Source: Tolypothrix sp. PCC 7712 (GTDB lineage Bacteria > Cyanobacteriota > Cyanobacteriia > Cyanobacteriales > Nostocaceae). Taken from it: DNA of 64,000 nucleotides. The notes below the pieces were generated by a model, which made no database searches, was not told the DNA's origin, and was given only the letters and a program-made list of their open reading frames with translations. This document shows, piece by piece, positions 17,990 through 27,816 of this stretch. Both the position numbers and the translations under genes were made by a program. The DNA lies in NCBI RefSeq assembly GCF_025860405.1, contig NZ_CP063785.1:4092001-4156000 (forward strand), in the 5' to 3' direction. The first letter of the stretch is position 1; the number at the start of each line of letters is the position of its first letter.

Positions 17990-18190
17990 ACTACGCGTAC
18001 TAAAGCGTTTGTCAAATTCTTTGATTAACTGATAAATAATTGATCGCTTGCCGTTCTTGCTAGTCAGGGACGGTTTTAAATTGTGTTTTACCAATCTACC
18101 TGGCAGTTTTAGAATCAAAGCTGCTTGGTAATCATGTACTAAAAATATTTCTAGAGTGGTACTATAGACACTCACAAGCTGAATCTCACC

Positions 18191-19342
18191 ATGAAATTAG
18201 TTTGCGCCCAAAGCGACCTTAGTACAAATCTTTCACTTGTTAGCCGTGCTGTACCCTCACGTCCGACACATCCCATACTTGCTAACGTACTGCTACAAGC
18301 AGATGCACAAACTAACCAAGTAAGCCTCACCGCCTTCGATCTCAGCTTGGGTATCCGCACTAGCTTTAATGCTGAGGTATGGGAAGGAGGCGCGATCGCA
18401 CTTCCTGCCAAAATTCTGGTAGACATCACCTCCCGTCTACCAGAGGGAGAAATTACTCTAGACGATGAATCAGTAACCTCTGGCGGAGAAGGTATAATTA
18501 TGACGCTCACACCCAAGAGTGGACATTACCAAGTACGGGCAATGGGGGCGGAAGAGTTTCCCGAATTACCGATTATTGAAGATACTGAACCACTGCAATT
18601 AACAGCTGCGGCGTTAATTGAGGGATTAAAAGGCTCATTATTTGCTACCAGTGGTGATGAAACTAAGCAGGTACTCACCGGAGTTCATCTGACAGTTAAA
18701 CAAGATACCTTAGAATTTGCTGCTACTGATGGACATCGGTTAGCAGTAGTAGAAACTACTAATGAACGTCCAATTGAAGGTAGTAGCCAGCTAGAAGTCA
18801 CAGTACCAGCTAGAGCCTTACGCGAACTCCAGCGGATGTTACCTCATAGTTCCTCTGATGATGAGCCTGTGGCTTTATATTTGGATCAAGGTCAAGTGGT
18901 GTTTGCTTGGAAAAATCAACGCCTCACTAGCCGCACATTAGAAGGTCAATATCCAGCTTATCGGCAACTGATACCGCGTCAATTTGAGCGACAGGTAACT
19001 ATTGATCGCAGACAATTCTTAAGCACTCTAGAACGAATTGCCGTACTAGCCGATCAAAAGAATAATATTGTGAAAGTTAGCATTGATAGCTCTCAGCAAG
19101 AAATTACTTTATCTTGTGAAGCTCAAGATGTAGGTAGCGGTAGAGAATCCATGCCAGCACAGATATCCGGAGAAAATATAGATATTGCTTTTAATATCAA
19201 ATATCTCATGGAAGGATTGAAAGAATTGCCGGCTTCCGAAGTGCAAATGCATCTCAATCAGAGCTTAACGCCAGTGATTTTTACACCGCTAGGTGGTTTG
19301 AAAATGACCTATTTAGCTATGCCAGTGCAGTTGAGAAATTAA
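18191..19342 (+). CDS. dnaN: DNA polymerase III beta subunit (sliding clamp)
   Basis: 383 aa, three clamp domains of about 125 residues each. Typical landmarks are MKLVCAQSDL at the start, RPTHPILANVLLQA, ATDGHRLAVVE near 180, and the C-terminal LGGLKMTYLAMPVQLRN, which matches the family end MPMRL. The ring tethers DNA polymerase III to DNA. An AT-rich promoter region of about 200 bp separates it from infC. dnaN is about 30 kb from dnaA here, a separation usual in cyanobacteria rather than the dnaA-dnaN operon of many bacteria. Confidence 0.97.
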   Translation: MKLVCAQSDLSTNLSLVSRAVPSRPTHPILANVLLQADAQTNQVSLTAFDLSLGIRTSFNAEVWEGGAIALPAKILVDITSRLPEGEITLDDESVTSGGEGIIMTLTPKSGHYQVRAMGAEEFPELPIIEDTEPLQLTAAALIEGLKGSLFATSGDETKQVLTGVHLTVKQDTLEFAATDGHRLAVVETTNERPIEGSSQLEVTVPARALRELQRMLPHSSSDDEPVALYLDQGQVVFAWKNQRLTSRTLEGQYPAYRQLIPRQFERQVTIDRRQFLSTLERIAVLADQKNNIVKVSIDSSQQEITLSCEAQDVGSGRESMPAQISGENIDIAFNIKYLMEGLKELPASEVQMHLNQSLTPVIFTPLGGLKMTYLAMPVQLRN

Positions 19343-19509
19343 TCTCAAGTCCAGCTAATTACTTATGATATGGTTGGTCTTGTTGGTAATTGGGAATTGG
19401 TAAACTGTATTTTTCTTTCCCATTACCCATTACCAACCTTCACAGATATGATAAGTGTTCAACCGGACATAATATAACAGGTATTTTCAAAAAATTTAAA
19501 TTCAAATCT

Positions 19510-19596
19510 AGTAGGGTGTGTTGTCACGCAGTGCAACGCACTAAAGCACTATTAATAATACAAGGTGCGTTAGCCTACGGCGTAACACACCCTACT
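19510..19596. repeat. 87-bp palindromic (MITE-like) element
   Basis: The ends AGTAGGGTGTGTT (19510-19522) and AACACACCCTACT (19584-19596) are perfect inverted copies. Inside are GCAACGCAC and GGTGCGTTAG in inverted relation. Related sequence occurs near 8130 and 9877. Confidence 0.65.
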
Positions 19597-19656
19597 GGAC
19601 TGACACAGCTCATTTGGTGCAATAGAAAAAATTCATTTCATCCGCGTTTATCGGCA

Positions 19657-19728
19657 CGGCAGTTGCTTCTCCCAAGGGGAGACGCTACGCGAACAAGTCG
19701 GGGAACCCGTCCAACGCACTGCCTTGTT
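19657..19728. repeat. palindromic repeat with AAGTCGGGGAACCC core
   Basis: GGCAGTTGC at one end faces GCACTGCC at the other, with CTCCCAAGGGGAG and AAGTCGGGGAACCC inside. A second copy of the AAGTCGGGGAACCC block lies at 43790-43807, directly upstream of the IS element. Confidence 0.55.
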
Positions 19729-19810
19729 TATCTGCGGTTCATTTCATCAAATCTAATGCCTCATTTTAGGCGTGTCAGTCCACTACCAAAATACCTTTTA
19801 TTAATCAATT

Positions 19811-22800
19811 CTAAATATGATGATGGCTATTTTGATCAATAGGAATTTCAATCCAGAACTCTGTACCTAAACCTGCCTGAGATTCACAATTAAATATGCC
19901 ACCATGTTTATCTACAACAATCTTATAACTAATTGATAATCCTAAACCAGTACCCTTTCCTACTGGCTTAGTAGTAAAAAAGGGATCACAAATTCGGGAT
20001 CTTAAAGCTTCTGGGATTCCAGGGCCATTGTCAACAATGCGAATTACTACACTTTTAATATTGCCCTTCATTTCGCCAATAGACGTGTAGATAGTAATTA
20101 GTCCCTTATCTGGTTTGGATATTGATTCACGTTCATCCTCTAGAGCATCGATCGCATTGTTCAAGACATTCATAAATACCTGATTCAATTGTCCGGCGTA
20201 ACACTCTATTAAGGGTAAATCGCTGTACTTTTTGACTATCTCAATCGCAGATTTGTCTGGTTTTGCTTTCAGGCGATGTTGCAAAATTAGCAGAGTATTA
20301 TCAATACCTTCATGAATATTAACCGCTTTCATTTCCGCCTCATCGAGGCGAGAGAAATTCCTTAAACCTAAGACAATTTGACGGATGCGATCAATGCCTA
20401 CTTTCATGGAAGAGAGGGTTTTGGGCAAATCTGCTATGATGAATTCTAAATCAATCTCTTCAGCCCTCTCCTGCATCTCAGGGCTAAGATTTGAGACTTG
20501 CTGTTGATAGAGTTGCAACATACTGAGTAAATCTTCAGCATATTGGCTGACGTGGAGCAAGTTACCAGAAATAAAGTTGACAGGGTTATTAATTTCATGG
20601 GCGACACCTGCAACTAGTTGTCCTAGTGAGGACATCTTCTCAGTTTGAATGAGTTGGGTTTGGGTTTCTTGTAACTCGTGCAGGGCTTGAGTTAGTTGTT
20701 CTGTTTGCTGCTGCGTTTGCAACAGTAAATCAACTTGTTGCAGTGCTACCCCCAGCTGATTGGCAATTTGGGCTAAAAATTGAATTTCTGAGAGTTCCCA
20801 GTGGCGGGGTGCAGAGTTTTGATAAGCCGCTAGTAAACCCCAAAGTTTTTGCCCAATAAAAATAGGTGCGATCGCATAGGCTTTAACTTGATACAGCTCT
20901 AAACACTCAATATGACATTCACTATGCCCTACCTGATAGATGTCATTGACTGCAAAGGTTTCATTGTAGCGATATCGTCCGCCTTGGGTTTCTTGCAAAT
21001 AAGTATCTTGCCAAAATGAGGGGATGGTTCCACCTACTAGCTTTTCCCAACCTGCAACAACAAACTCAGCAATAAATTCACCACTCCAATCTGGGAGAAA
21101 TTGGTAAACAGCTACCCTATCTGTTTGTAACGATTGGCAAATTTCTTGAGTCGCAGTTTGAAAAATAGCATTGAGGTCGAGGGATTCGCGGATTTTTGTG
21201 ACAACTTCAAACAAGACTCGTTGTTGTTCGGCTGCTTGTCGCAAAACTATTGCTTGTTGCTGTGTTTGAGTCAGTAACTCAGCCTGCTGGAGTGCTACTC
21301 CTAGTTGCGCTGCTATCTGACTGAGAAAGTTCACTTCCGATTCTAGCCATTGACGAGGGCCAGAATGTTGATAAGTCGCTAGTAAACCCCAAAGTTTTTG
21401 TCCTAAAAAGATAGGTGCAAGTACAAAAGCGTAAATTTGATACTCTTCTAAATTGTCAACATGACACTGAGTAAAACCTTGATGGTAAATGTTATCTACC
21501 GCAAATGTTTCGTTAAAGCGGTAGCGTCCTCCTTGTGTATCTTGTAAAAAGGTGTCATTCCAAATTGTATTTACTCCGAGTTTGGAAGCACTTGACCAGT
21601 GGGGGCTAGCAACTTCAAAATCCCCAACAAATTCACCACCCCAATCAGCATCAAAGCGGTAAATAGAAACGCGATCCGCTTTAATTAATTGACAAACTTC
21701 TTTAGTCGTAATTTGAAAAATAGTTTTAGTATCAAGAGACTCGCGAATTTTGGCAATCACACCAAACACGGTCTGTTGTTGTTCCGATGCTTTTTTGAGT
21801 TCAACTGTGCGCTTTCTAACTTGTTTTTCTAAGCTACTATTGAAAGCTTCTACCTGTTGGTATAGTTCATATTGCTGAATTGCTGAAGCAAAATGTTTAC
21901 CAATTTCTCTGGCTATTTCTATTTCTTCAACAGTCCATTTTTGCACTTGTGCTGTTTTAGTTTCGCGCCAGACATCAAAAGATAAACGTGGGTAAGTTTG
22001 CCTTTGATCGGAATCCAATCTTCCCGCCCATAAGGTTTCTGTATCTATTTCATCGCGGAAAATACTTAAATAACCTACTAATTCTTGACGATATTCTAGT
22101 GGAATCATCAAAATACTGCGAACTTTTGTAGATTGAAAAGCAATTTGTACAGTTAATAGATGAGGTGCTTGATATATGTCTGAAATTGCCCAGACATCAT
22201 ATTTTCCAGATGCATAGTGTTCTTGCCAGACATTATATTGCTCTATGAGCGGATACACATTTGGTTGTGGCATCACAGGTTGCTGTCCGCAAATATAAAG
22301 CCTGACACAATCACTTCCTGGAATTAAACATTCTGCAAAGGGCTTAAAGCTACTATTTTGGAAATTAAAAGCATTATGTCTGAGACAAAGCCGACCACCA
22401 GAACCTCCGAAGGCAGCAACAGCTTCTTCTAAAGCTGGCTGTAATACAATTGTGGGCAATGAATGCAGTAAAGTTGCAATGCGGTTAATACTAGCTTCCC
22501 GTTCGGCTTTGTTATGGGCTTGGGTGAGGAGATTACTTTGAGCGATCGCTACTGATAATTGATCTACTACCATCTGTACAGCTTCTAGTTCCTGCTTGCC
22601 AACCCCAAAGCTGGCGGAGTGGTGCGATACCAACAAACCCCAAAGTTGATCTTGATGTAAAATTGGCGCTGCTAGAGAACACTCCACTCCCATCGCTTTT
22701 AAGTATTTGAGATGGCAAGAATCTACAGTGCGATAATAGATGTCTTCTGCGATCGCTTCTCCTGATTCCAAAAGAGTTAAAAAGCTGTGACCAATCTGCT

Positions 22801-23128
22801 GCTTCTCGACATCAACAATAGAACGCACTCGTGACTTAACAAACAGTTCTCTAGCATAAAGCGGTATATCATCCGCCGGAAAATTTAGCCCCAAAAGAGA
22901 GGGTAGCCTATCTTGATAAATTGATTCAGCAATTACCTGACCGCTACCATCGCCATGAAACTTGTAAATCATTACCCTATCAGTACTCAGTAGCGATCGC
23001 ACTTCCGTTGTTGTCGTTTTGAGGATTTCTTCCAAATTTAAGGTGCGACGAATACGGTCTGTGATGCGGCGTAATAAACCTTCTTGCTCAAGGTTTACCC
23101 GTGAGTCTGGTTTGGCGATCGGAGTCAT
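19811..23128 (-). CDS. Cph2-like multi-GAF phytochrome histidine kinase
   Basis: 1105 aa. GAF1 (about 22-200) is phytochrome-like: FPADDIP at 83-89 and VDSCHLKYL, where Cys138-His139 is the position of the bilin-binding Cys. The second domain (about 215-418) resembles a PHY/GAF2 module and carries the tongue motif PRLSF (380-384). There is no N-terminal PAS domain, as in knotless Cph2-type phytochromes. GAF3 (about 455-618) and GAF4 (about 639-798) are cyanobacteriochrome-like, each with a Cys-His pair (Cys555, Cys738) followed by APIF and KLWGLLA. The kinase core has His844 (GVAHEINNP), N-box Asn991, DNGPG 1033-1037 and GKGTGLGL. It is a probable light sensor that signals by phosphotransfer to an unlinked regulator; bilin binding is inferred from motifs only. 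Confidence 0.88.
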   Translation of the reverse strand: MTPIAKPDSRVNLEQEGLLRRITDRIRRTLNLEEILKTTTTEVRSLLSTDRVMIYKFHGDGSGQVIAESIYQDRLPSLLGLNFPADDIPLYARELFVKSRVRSIVDVEKQQIGHSFLTLLESGEAIAEDIYYRTVDSCHLKYLKAMGVECSLAAPILHQDQLWGLLVSHHSASFGVGKQELEAVQMVVDQLSVAIAQSNLLTQAHNKAEREASINRIATLLHSLPTIVLQPALEEAVAAFGGSGGRLCLRHNAFNFQNSSFKPFAECLIPGSDCVRLYICGQQPVMPQPNVYPLIEQYNVWQEHYASGKYDVWAISDIYQAPHLLTVQIAFQSTKVRSILMIPLEYRQELVGYLSIFRDEIDTETLWAGRLDSDQRQTYPRLSFDVWRETKTAQVQKWTVEEIEIAREIGKHFASAIQQYELYQQVEAFNSSLEKQVRKRTVELKKASEQQQTVFGVIAKIRESLDTKTIFQITTKEVCQLIKADRVSIYRFDADWGGEFVGDFEVASPHWSSASKLGVNTIWNDTFLQDTQGGRYRFNETFAVDNIYHQGFTQCHVDNLEEYQIYAFVLAPIFLGQKLWGLLATYQHSGPRQWLESEVNFLSQIAAQLGVALQQAELLTQTQQQAIVLRQAAEQQRVLFEVVTKIRESLDLNAIFQTATQEICQSLQTDRVAVYQFLPDWSGEFIAEFVVAGWEKLVGGTIPSFWQDTYLQETQGGRYRYNETFAVNDIYQVGHSECHIECLELYQVKAYAIAPIFIGQKLWGLLAAYQNSAPRHWELSEIQFLAQIANQLGVALQQVDLLLQTQQQTEQLTQALHELQETQTQLIQTEKMSSLGQLVAGVAHEINNPVNFISGNLLHVSQYAEDLLSMLQLYQQQVSNLSPEMQERAEEIDLEFIIADLPKTLSSMKVGIDRIRQIVLGLRNFSRLDEAEMKAVNIHEGIDNTLLILQHRLKAKPDKSAIEIVKKYSDLPLIECYAGQLNQVFMNVLNNAIDALEDERESISKPDKGLITIYTSIGEMKGNIKSVVIRIVDNGPGIPEALRSRICDPFFTTKPVGKGTGLGLSISYKIVVDKHGGIFNCESQAGLGTEFWIEIPIDQNSHHHI

Positions 23129-23565
23129 TGCTTTTACTTAAATAATTTTTCGGTCAGAAAAAAAACTAAAAATTAAAAAATATCTATATCTGAAAATATT
23201 ATTAAATTTATTGTTTCATGTGTCTTCAGTAAAACTACTGGCTAATAATTGTTGATAAATTAGATTTAAATTTAAAAAAACATCATATTTTTTTATAGTA
23301 AAAATATGATGTTTACTGCACTTTTAATCCAATTTATTGCTGCTAGTTACGATTTATCAAAGTGTGGTATATTTAAAAGATTATTAAAAATTGTAGAGAA
23401 TAAAAATCATTAATAACATGGGGCTATTAAGCCTTTATCAAAAATTATACTTATCTATAGTGTAAGAAGATACATGTTAAATACTTAATCAAGAGAATTG
23501 TGCTTAAAAACGCTTAACAATATTTAATTCTGCTGATAGAGCCAGCAGAATTAAACTTTTACATA
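23129..23565. other. 437-bp AT-rich spacer
   Basis: Lies between two minus-strand genes. It contains the strong hairpin listed at 23278-23314 and otherwise very AT-rich DNA with no gene recognised. Confidence 0.4.
23278..23314 (-). terminator. 15-bp AT-rich hairpin, probable terminator of the ArsA-like gene
   Basis: AAACATCATATTTTT (23278-23292) is perfectly complementary to AAAAATATGATGTTT (23300-23314) with a 7-nt loop. Read on the minus strand the stem is followed by a run of T. It lies about 250 bp past the ArsA-like stop, so an unrelated small transcript is also possible. Confidence 0.5.
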
Positions 23566-24738
23566 TTAGGCAAAGCGGATTTTTAGATAATCTTCATCCA
23601 TTTTTGCACCTGAGGGTTGGAGCGCTGCCAGCGCTTGTGGCAACACTAAATTACGGCGGTGGTTACCAATCGTAATATTTAGTTCATCTCCACTTTTGCT
23701 GAGTTGAACTTGATTTTTAGGAATCCCCGGTAAATACAGTTCTAAACTGTATTGGTTATTTTCTTGAACAACTCTAATAGTTGTTTCTTTGTGATAAACC
23801 TGTGTGGGATCTTCATCCTGATAAAGGGTATCCTTCAATCTTTCTAAGGCTGCTAGACCACACATTTCTTCTGAGAATAGGGGTATTTCCTTGATAGGTA
23901 AAGGGTGAAAGTCGTCATAAATTTGCTGACGATATTGCTGCTGATTTTCTTTCCAACGTTGAAAAAATGGATCTTTGACTTCGGGAGGAATGATGCGATT
24001 AGCTACTACTAAATCGGTGGCAACATTATATAAACTCAGATAGGCATGAGCCCGCAAAGACTCTTTAATTACCATTTTTTCAGGGTTAGTAACTAAGCGT
24101 ACTGAAGTTTGAGTGTTGTCCGTTAATACTTTCTCCAGAGCTTCAATTTGTTCATAAAACTCATAAGGAGCATCCATCACCTCTTTATCTGGTAGCGAAA
24201 AACCAGCAATTGGTCGAAATAGAGGTTCAACCAAAGGGCGAAGTGCAACAGAGATATTTTGGAAGGGTTTGTAAAAACGGCGCATATACCAACCACCGAC
24301 TTCCGGTAAACTCAGCAGTCGCAATGCTGTACCTGTAGGAGCAGAATCGATAATCAAGACCTCAAAATCGCCTTCATCATAATGGCGTTTCATTCTTACC
24401 AAGCCAAAAATCTCATCCATGCCTGGTAAAATGGCTAATTCTTCTGCTTGTACCCCTTCTAAACCCCTAGCTTGTAAAACTTGGGTAATGTAACGCTTCA
24501 CAGAACCCCAGTTTCCTTCTAGTTCTTGTAGTGCATCTAGTTCCGCACCCCACAAATTTGGGCGAATTGCTTTTGGTGCGTGTCCCAATTCCAGATCAAA
24601 GCTATCCGCTAGGGAGTGGGCGGGATCTGTACTCAACACAAGTGTGCGGTAGCCCAATTCTGCACAACGGAGTCCAGTGGCCGCTGCTACAGAGGTTTTG
24701 CCAACGCCACCCTTGCCTGTCATTAAAATTACCCGCAT
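23566..24738 (-). CDS. ArsA/Get3-like ATPase with C-terminal Hsp20-like domain
   Basis: 390 aa. The deviant P-loop GKGGVGKT is at 8-15, switch I is in STDPAHSLADSFDL, and DSAPTGTALRLL provides the A-motif, so this is the ArsA/TRC40 ATPase family. Residues about 315-390 form a small beta-sandwich of the alpha-crystallin type (YSLELYLPGIPKNQVQLSKSGDELNITIGN). This domain combination is common in cyanobacteria. There is no arsenite-binding Cys set or arsB/arsR neighbour, so arsenic export is unlikely. A role in handling membrane or client proteins is the better inference. The start ATG at 24736-24738 begins the P-loop strand directly. Confidence 0.9.
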   Translation of the reverse strand: MRVILMTGKGGVGKTSVAAATGLRCAELGYRTLVLSTDPAHSLADSFDLELGHAPKAIRPNLWGAELDALQELEGNWGSVKRYITQVLQARGLEGVQAEELAILPGMDEIFGLVRMKRHYDEGDFEVLIIDSAPTGTALRLLSLPEVGGWYMRRFYKPFQNISVALRPLVEPLFRPIAGFSLPDKEVMDAPYEFYEQIEALEKVLTDNTQTSVRLVTNPEKMVIKESLRAHAYLSLYNVATDLVVANRIIPPEVKDPFFQRWKENQQQYRQQIYDDFHPLPIKEIPLFSEEMCGLAALERLKDTLYQDEDPTQVYHKETTIRVVQENNQYSLELYLPGIPKNQVQLSKSGDELNITIGNHRRNLVLPQALAALQPSGAKMDEDYLKIRFA

Positions 24739-24946
24739 GAATGATTTTTTCCTGCCTGAGAATTGTTTACATTTATTTACCTATCTCTATTATCGACTGT
24801 TTGCAGGGAATAAATGCTGTTGCTGCACATCCAGGGGCCTAAAGTTGCCAAACATGGCTTTGGAGGATCATCCAGCTTGGTGGGAATAATGGCTGCGATC
24901 GCTGATCTGGAGATTTGGACTTGTCCACAACATTTGAATGAGCAGC

Positions 24947-25339
24947 TTACTTAGCAGTTTTTAAAGCAAATAAATGTTGCTTCATGACATCCAAGCGCGA
25001 ACAGTTCCAATAATCAATGTGGGAAACAATCAAACCTTCAGAGTTAAGACGTAATTCACTCCAGCCGGAAATAGATATTCTTGGTTTCCACGGTAAGGGG
25101 CTATTCCAGCTAAGTGTCCACTCTGTTTTAATGGTGTTTCCCAGAGATTGGATATCATGTAAATCCATTTTGGGGTTTAAAAACGCAACCTTAATGAAAT
25201 TAATCATCAGCTTATAGCGTTCTACACCACGAAATTTAAACACAGCATCTTGAAAATAAACATCTGGAGCATAAATGCTGTAAGTTTGATTCACTGGGAA
25301 TCTTTGATAGTCTTCTTTGAGAAGTGAAATTATGTCCAT
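24947..25339 (-). CDS. DUF2358-type protein (130 aa)
   Basis: A small soluble protein of the NTF2-like DUF2358 family found in cyanobacteria and plastids. Features are the N-terminal LLKEDYQRFPVNQTYSIYAPDVYFQDAVFKFRGVERY and the C-terminal SHIDYWNCSRLDVMKQHL. Function unknown. It is on the same strand as the neighbouring 25432-26001 gene, about 90 bp downstream of it, and may be co-transcribed with it. Confidence 0.8.
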   Translation of the reverse strand: MDIISLLKEDYQRFPVNQTYSIYAPDVYFQDAVFKFRGVERYKLMINFIKVAFLNPKMDLHDIQSLGNTIKTEWTLSWNSPLPWKPRISISGWSELRLNSEGLIVSHIDYWNCSRLDVMKQHLFALKTAK

Positions 25340-25431
25340 AGATTGAAAAGGCTAAAGTATAAAAATGAAAAAACAAAACTAGATTTAAAAGTTAAGTTTT
25401 TAACCAGTTATTCATTTTGAATTTTGAATTT

Positions 25432-26001
25432 CTATGCTTCTATTTGATGCCACCAGCGTTCTAATTGATATTGCCATACAGCTAGTACTTGTTCCCGTGC
25501 TTCTGGGGTTTGCTCAATTTCTCCTAACAATCCTTCTGTATAGAAACGTTCCAGATTTTGCATGGTTGAGTGTAGGGATTGTCCTTGCTGTTTTGCAGCC
25601 AAAATAATTTGTCGAATGCGGCTTTCAATTAGTCGATTGAAGACATCATTTAATCCAGTTTCATAAAGAGATGTGAGTTTAGCGATCGCACTAGACAAAT
25701 CCTCTGTTAGCAAAGTGCTGCTATTATGCTGAAATACTCCCCACACTACACCTTCATATAAAGCGTAGCGAACCTCTTGGGTGTCATCAAAGTTAGCTTC
25801 TAGAAACTGTTCTAAAAATTGTTGGGCTGCTTCTAATGGCACAATGGGCAATAGTACCCGCAACCAGGTATTATCTTCAGCGAGTAGCACCAACAACCGA
25901 AAACTCTCAGTTTCTACTTGCCATGATCCAGGTGCGATCGCACTCACTGCTGCTTTACCAAATAATTCTGCCAGCGTCCCCGCTATTTCTTCAGGTTTCA
26001 T
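25432..26001 (-). CDS. hypothetical cyanobacterial protein (189 aa)
   Basis: Not recognised by name. The N-terminal 110 residues alternate hydrophobic strands and a helix (WLRVLLPIVPLEAAQQFLEQFLEANFD, then VRYALYEGVVWGVFQH and LTEDLSSAIAKL), which resembles the secretion-chaperone-like / YbjN fold. That is an inference from pattern only. The C-terminal 70 residues are helical. No signal peptide or membrane segment is present. Confidence 0.7.
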   Translation of the reverse strand: MKPEEIAGTLAELFGKAAVSAIAPGSWQVETESFRLLVLLAEDNTWLRVLLPIVPLEAAQQFLEQFLEANFDDTQEVRYALYEGVVWGVFQHNSSTLLTEDLSSAIAKLTSLYETGLNDVFNRLIESRIRQIILAAKQQGQSLHSTMQNLERFYTEGLLGEIEQTPEAREQVLAVWQYQLERWWHQIEA

Positions 26002-26154
26002 AGGTAATTTTTTTGTATATACCTAGGGTAACGCTTTCAGGTATCAAGAGGAGCGGGCATCTTGCCCACCCCACAAGAGTTATAGGATCATTTTTTTACC
26101 TTATGTATCTACAATCTACAGGAAAAATATTTATCATCCAAAAAAACATGATTT

Positions 26155-27549
26155 TTATTGAGCTTGGATGACTCTGATCGTTCCCACATAATCAAAATTC
26201 TTTTTCAAAATTTCGGTAATTTTATTTTTGAGGCTGGAACTGATTACATTATTATTTACCAATCTAATATAGATATTTAAGTCGCAATTAAATTGTGTGA
26301 CTTTTAAATCTTGAATTTGCTGGAATTCTAAATCTTGGCTATTCACGACTTTATAATCTTGCAAAATTTGACGTGCATCCCAAGCCAGGGCGCTATCATC
26401 GGTTGTACCAGTTTCCTTACGGATTTTACATTTGGGATTTGATGTAGTTGTGGTTGCAGGTGAAGGCTGATTTCCGGGAGTAGGAGGACGGTACGGTGAT
26501 TTAATCGCTATATATCCCAGCACGGCAACTGATAAAATTACTATCACACCAACAACTTTTTTAAAGCTTAACCACTGTTTAATATGCTTTTGACGTTCTA
26601 AATCTTGTTTGATTTCTTCTAGAATCTGCAAAATCTCTGCTGTATTTTGTGGGCGTTTTTGATAATCTAATTCCATAAGTCTATCAATTAAATCTGCAAA
26701 GTTTTTGGATATATGTCTGGCACTATTTCTCCAATGTAATATTCCTACATCATCTCTAGAAAATTTGTGAGGATGGGTGCCAGTTAGTAGATGCACAAAT
26801 GTCCGACCTAAAGCGTAGAAATCTGATTGTGGTACAGCGTTTCCTGCTTCTTGCTCTGGTGCTTGGTAACCACTGCCAATGATGGTTAAATCTGTGGCTG
26901 TAGATGCTTGGCTAATTGTTGTGACACTATCTAAATCAATTAAAATTAGCTCTTCCGGTTGATTTCTCAGCATAATATTTGAGGGCTTAATATCTTGATG
27001 ATAAAACTGTTGTTGATGCAGTCTGCTGATAATAGTTACCAGTTGTTCTAACCATTGAATGGCTTTCTGCTGCGTTAGAGGTAAATTAGTTTTATTACTC
27101 AACCATTCTTGTAAATTTTTACCATCAATTTTTTCCATCACCAAGCCGTATGCTGGTGTTAAATTTTTCGGAAAATCAATATGGAAATATCCACCTTTTT
27201 GAACTTTTGGTAGCCCGGGCAACCGATGATTGATTAAAAAATCAGCACCTTTGTTAAAGCGAGTAAGTGCTTCTGAATTATAGCTATATAAAACTTTGAT
27301 AACTTTTAACTGGTTTTTATTGCTAATATCTACAGCATTATATAGCTGACATTCTTTATTTTTACTTTCCTTCAATACATCAATAATTCGATATTTTTCA
27401 TTCAGCAATAAAGATGCACCACAAGATTGGCAACGACTCTCATCTTTACTTCTTTGAGGATTTTGGCAGTTTGGGTTGATGCATAAGCAATATTCTTTGT
27501 TATTAAAATTCTGCTGTTCTGGGTCGCCAAATGAGTTGAAGCTTGCCAT
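26155..27549 (-). CDS. Ser/Thr protein kinase, zinc-ribbon and TM type (copy 1)
   Basis: 464 aa. An N-terminal Cys cluster (Cys21, 23, 28, 40, 43) resembles a zinc ribbon. The kinase domain spans about 53-320, with the ATP-anchoring Lys85 (KVIKVLY) and catalytic Asp186 in HQDIKPSN. The usual HRD is HQD, and the DFG motif is DLD (205-207), giving an atypical active site. One membrane helix (about 331-348) leads to a small extracytoplasmic domain (about 375-464) with a conserved Cys. It is divergent from the adjacent ammonium transporter. A paralogue with the same architecture and the same neighbour lies at 32183-33601. Confidence 0.9.
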   Translation of the reverse strand: MASFNSFGDPEQQNFNNKEYCLCINPNCQNPQRSKDESRCQSCGASLLLNEKYRIIDVLKESKNKECQLYNAVDISNKNQLKVIKVLYSYNSEALTRFNKGADFLINHRLPGLPKVQKGGYFHIDFPKNLTPAYGLVMEKIDGKNLQEWLSNKTNLPLTQQKAIQWLEQLVTIISRLHQQQFYHQDIKPSNIMLRNQPEELILIDLDSVTTISQASTATDLTIIGSGYQAPEQEAGNAVPQSDFYALGRTFVHLLTGTHPHKFSRDDVGILHWRNSARHISKNFADLIDRLMELDYQKRPQNTAEILQILEEIKQDLERQKHIKQWLSFKKVVGVIVILSVAVLGYIAIKSPYRPPTPGNQPSPATTTTSNPKCKIRKETGTTDDSALAWDARQILQDYKVVNSQDLEFQQIQDLKVTQFNCDLNIYIRLVNNNVISSSLKNKITEILKKNFDYVGTIRVIQAQ

Positions 27550-27772
27550 TATGCGGGAAATAAAGTAGTAAAAAAATTAAAAAACTTTATAAACAGATAT
27601 TTACTATTGAATGTTGACGATGTAAAAGCTTGATAATTTTAATTGAATATATCTTGAATAAAAAAAGTTTTTACTTAATTTAACAATTTGAATTTTTTCA
27701 ACTTATCAATAAAAATTTTATTTGAGTTTAATTACCGCAGTCTGTAGTTATTGGTAGACAAAGTAGGTAGTA

Positions 27773-27790
27773 ACTTTGTGAAGTTTTATC
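27773..27790 (+). promoter_or_regulatory. conserved upstream box of amt copy 1
   Basis: ACTTTGTGAAGTTTTATC; the core TTGTGAAGTTTTATC is identical to that at 33943-33959 upstream of the second amt gene. The protein that reads it is unknown. Confidence 0.5.
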
Positions 27791-27816
27791 GATACATAAA
27801 ATTTGGGTTATTAACT

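Larger units (their letters stand above)
19343..19810. other. repeat-rich spacer between convergent dnaN and the GAF kinase
   Basis: Holds a TAATTGGGAATTGG-like STRR (19387-19400), an 87-bp palindromic element and a second palindromic element (listed separately). A 150-codon plus-strand frame crosses these repeats but has no recognisable product, so I do not call it. Confidence 0.5.

Noticed and set aside
19390..19842. 150-codon plus-strand frame
   Set aside because: It runs through palindromic repeats, has no domain or ribosome-binding site, and its composition is unlike a protein.
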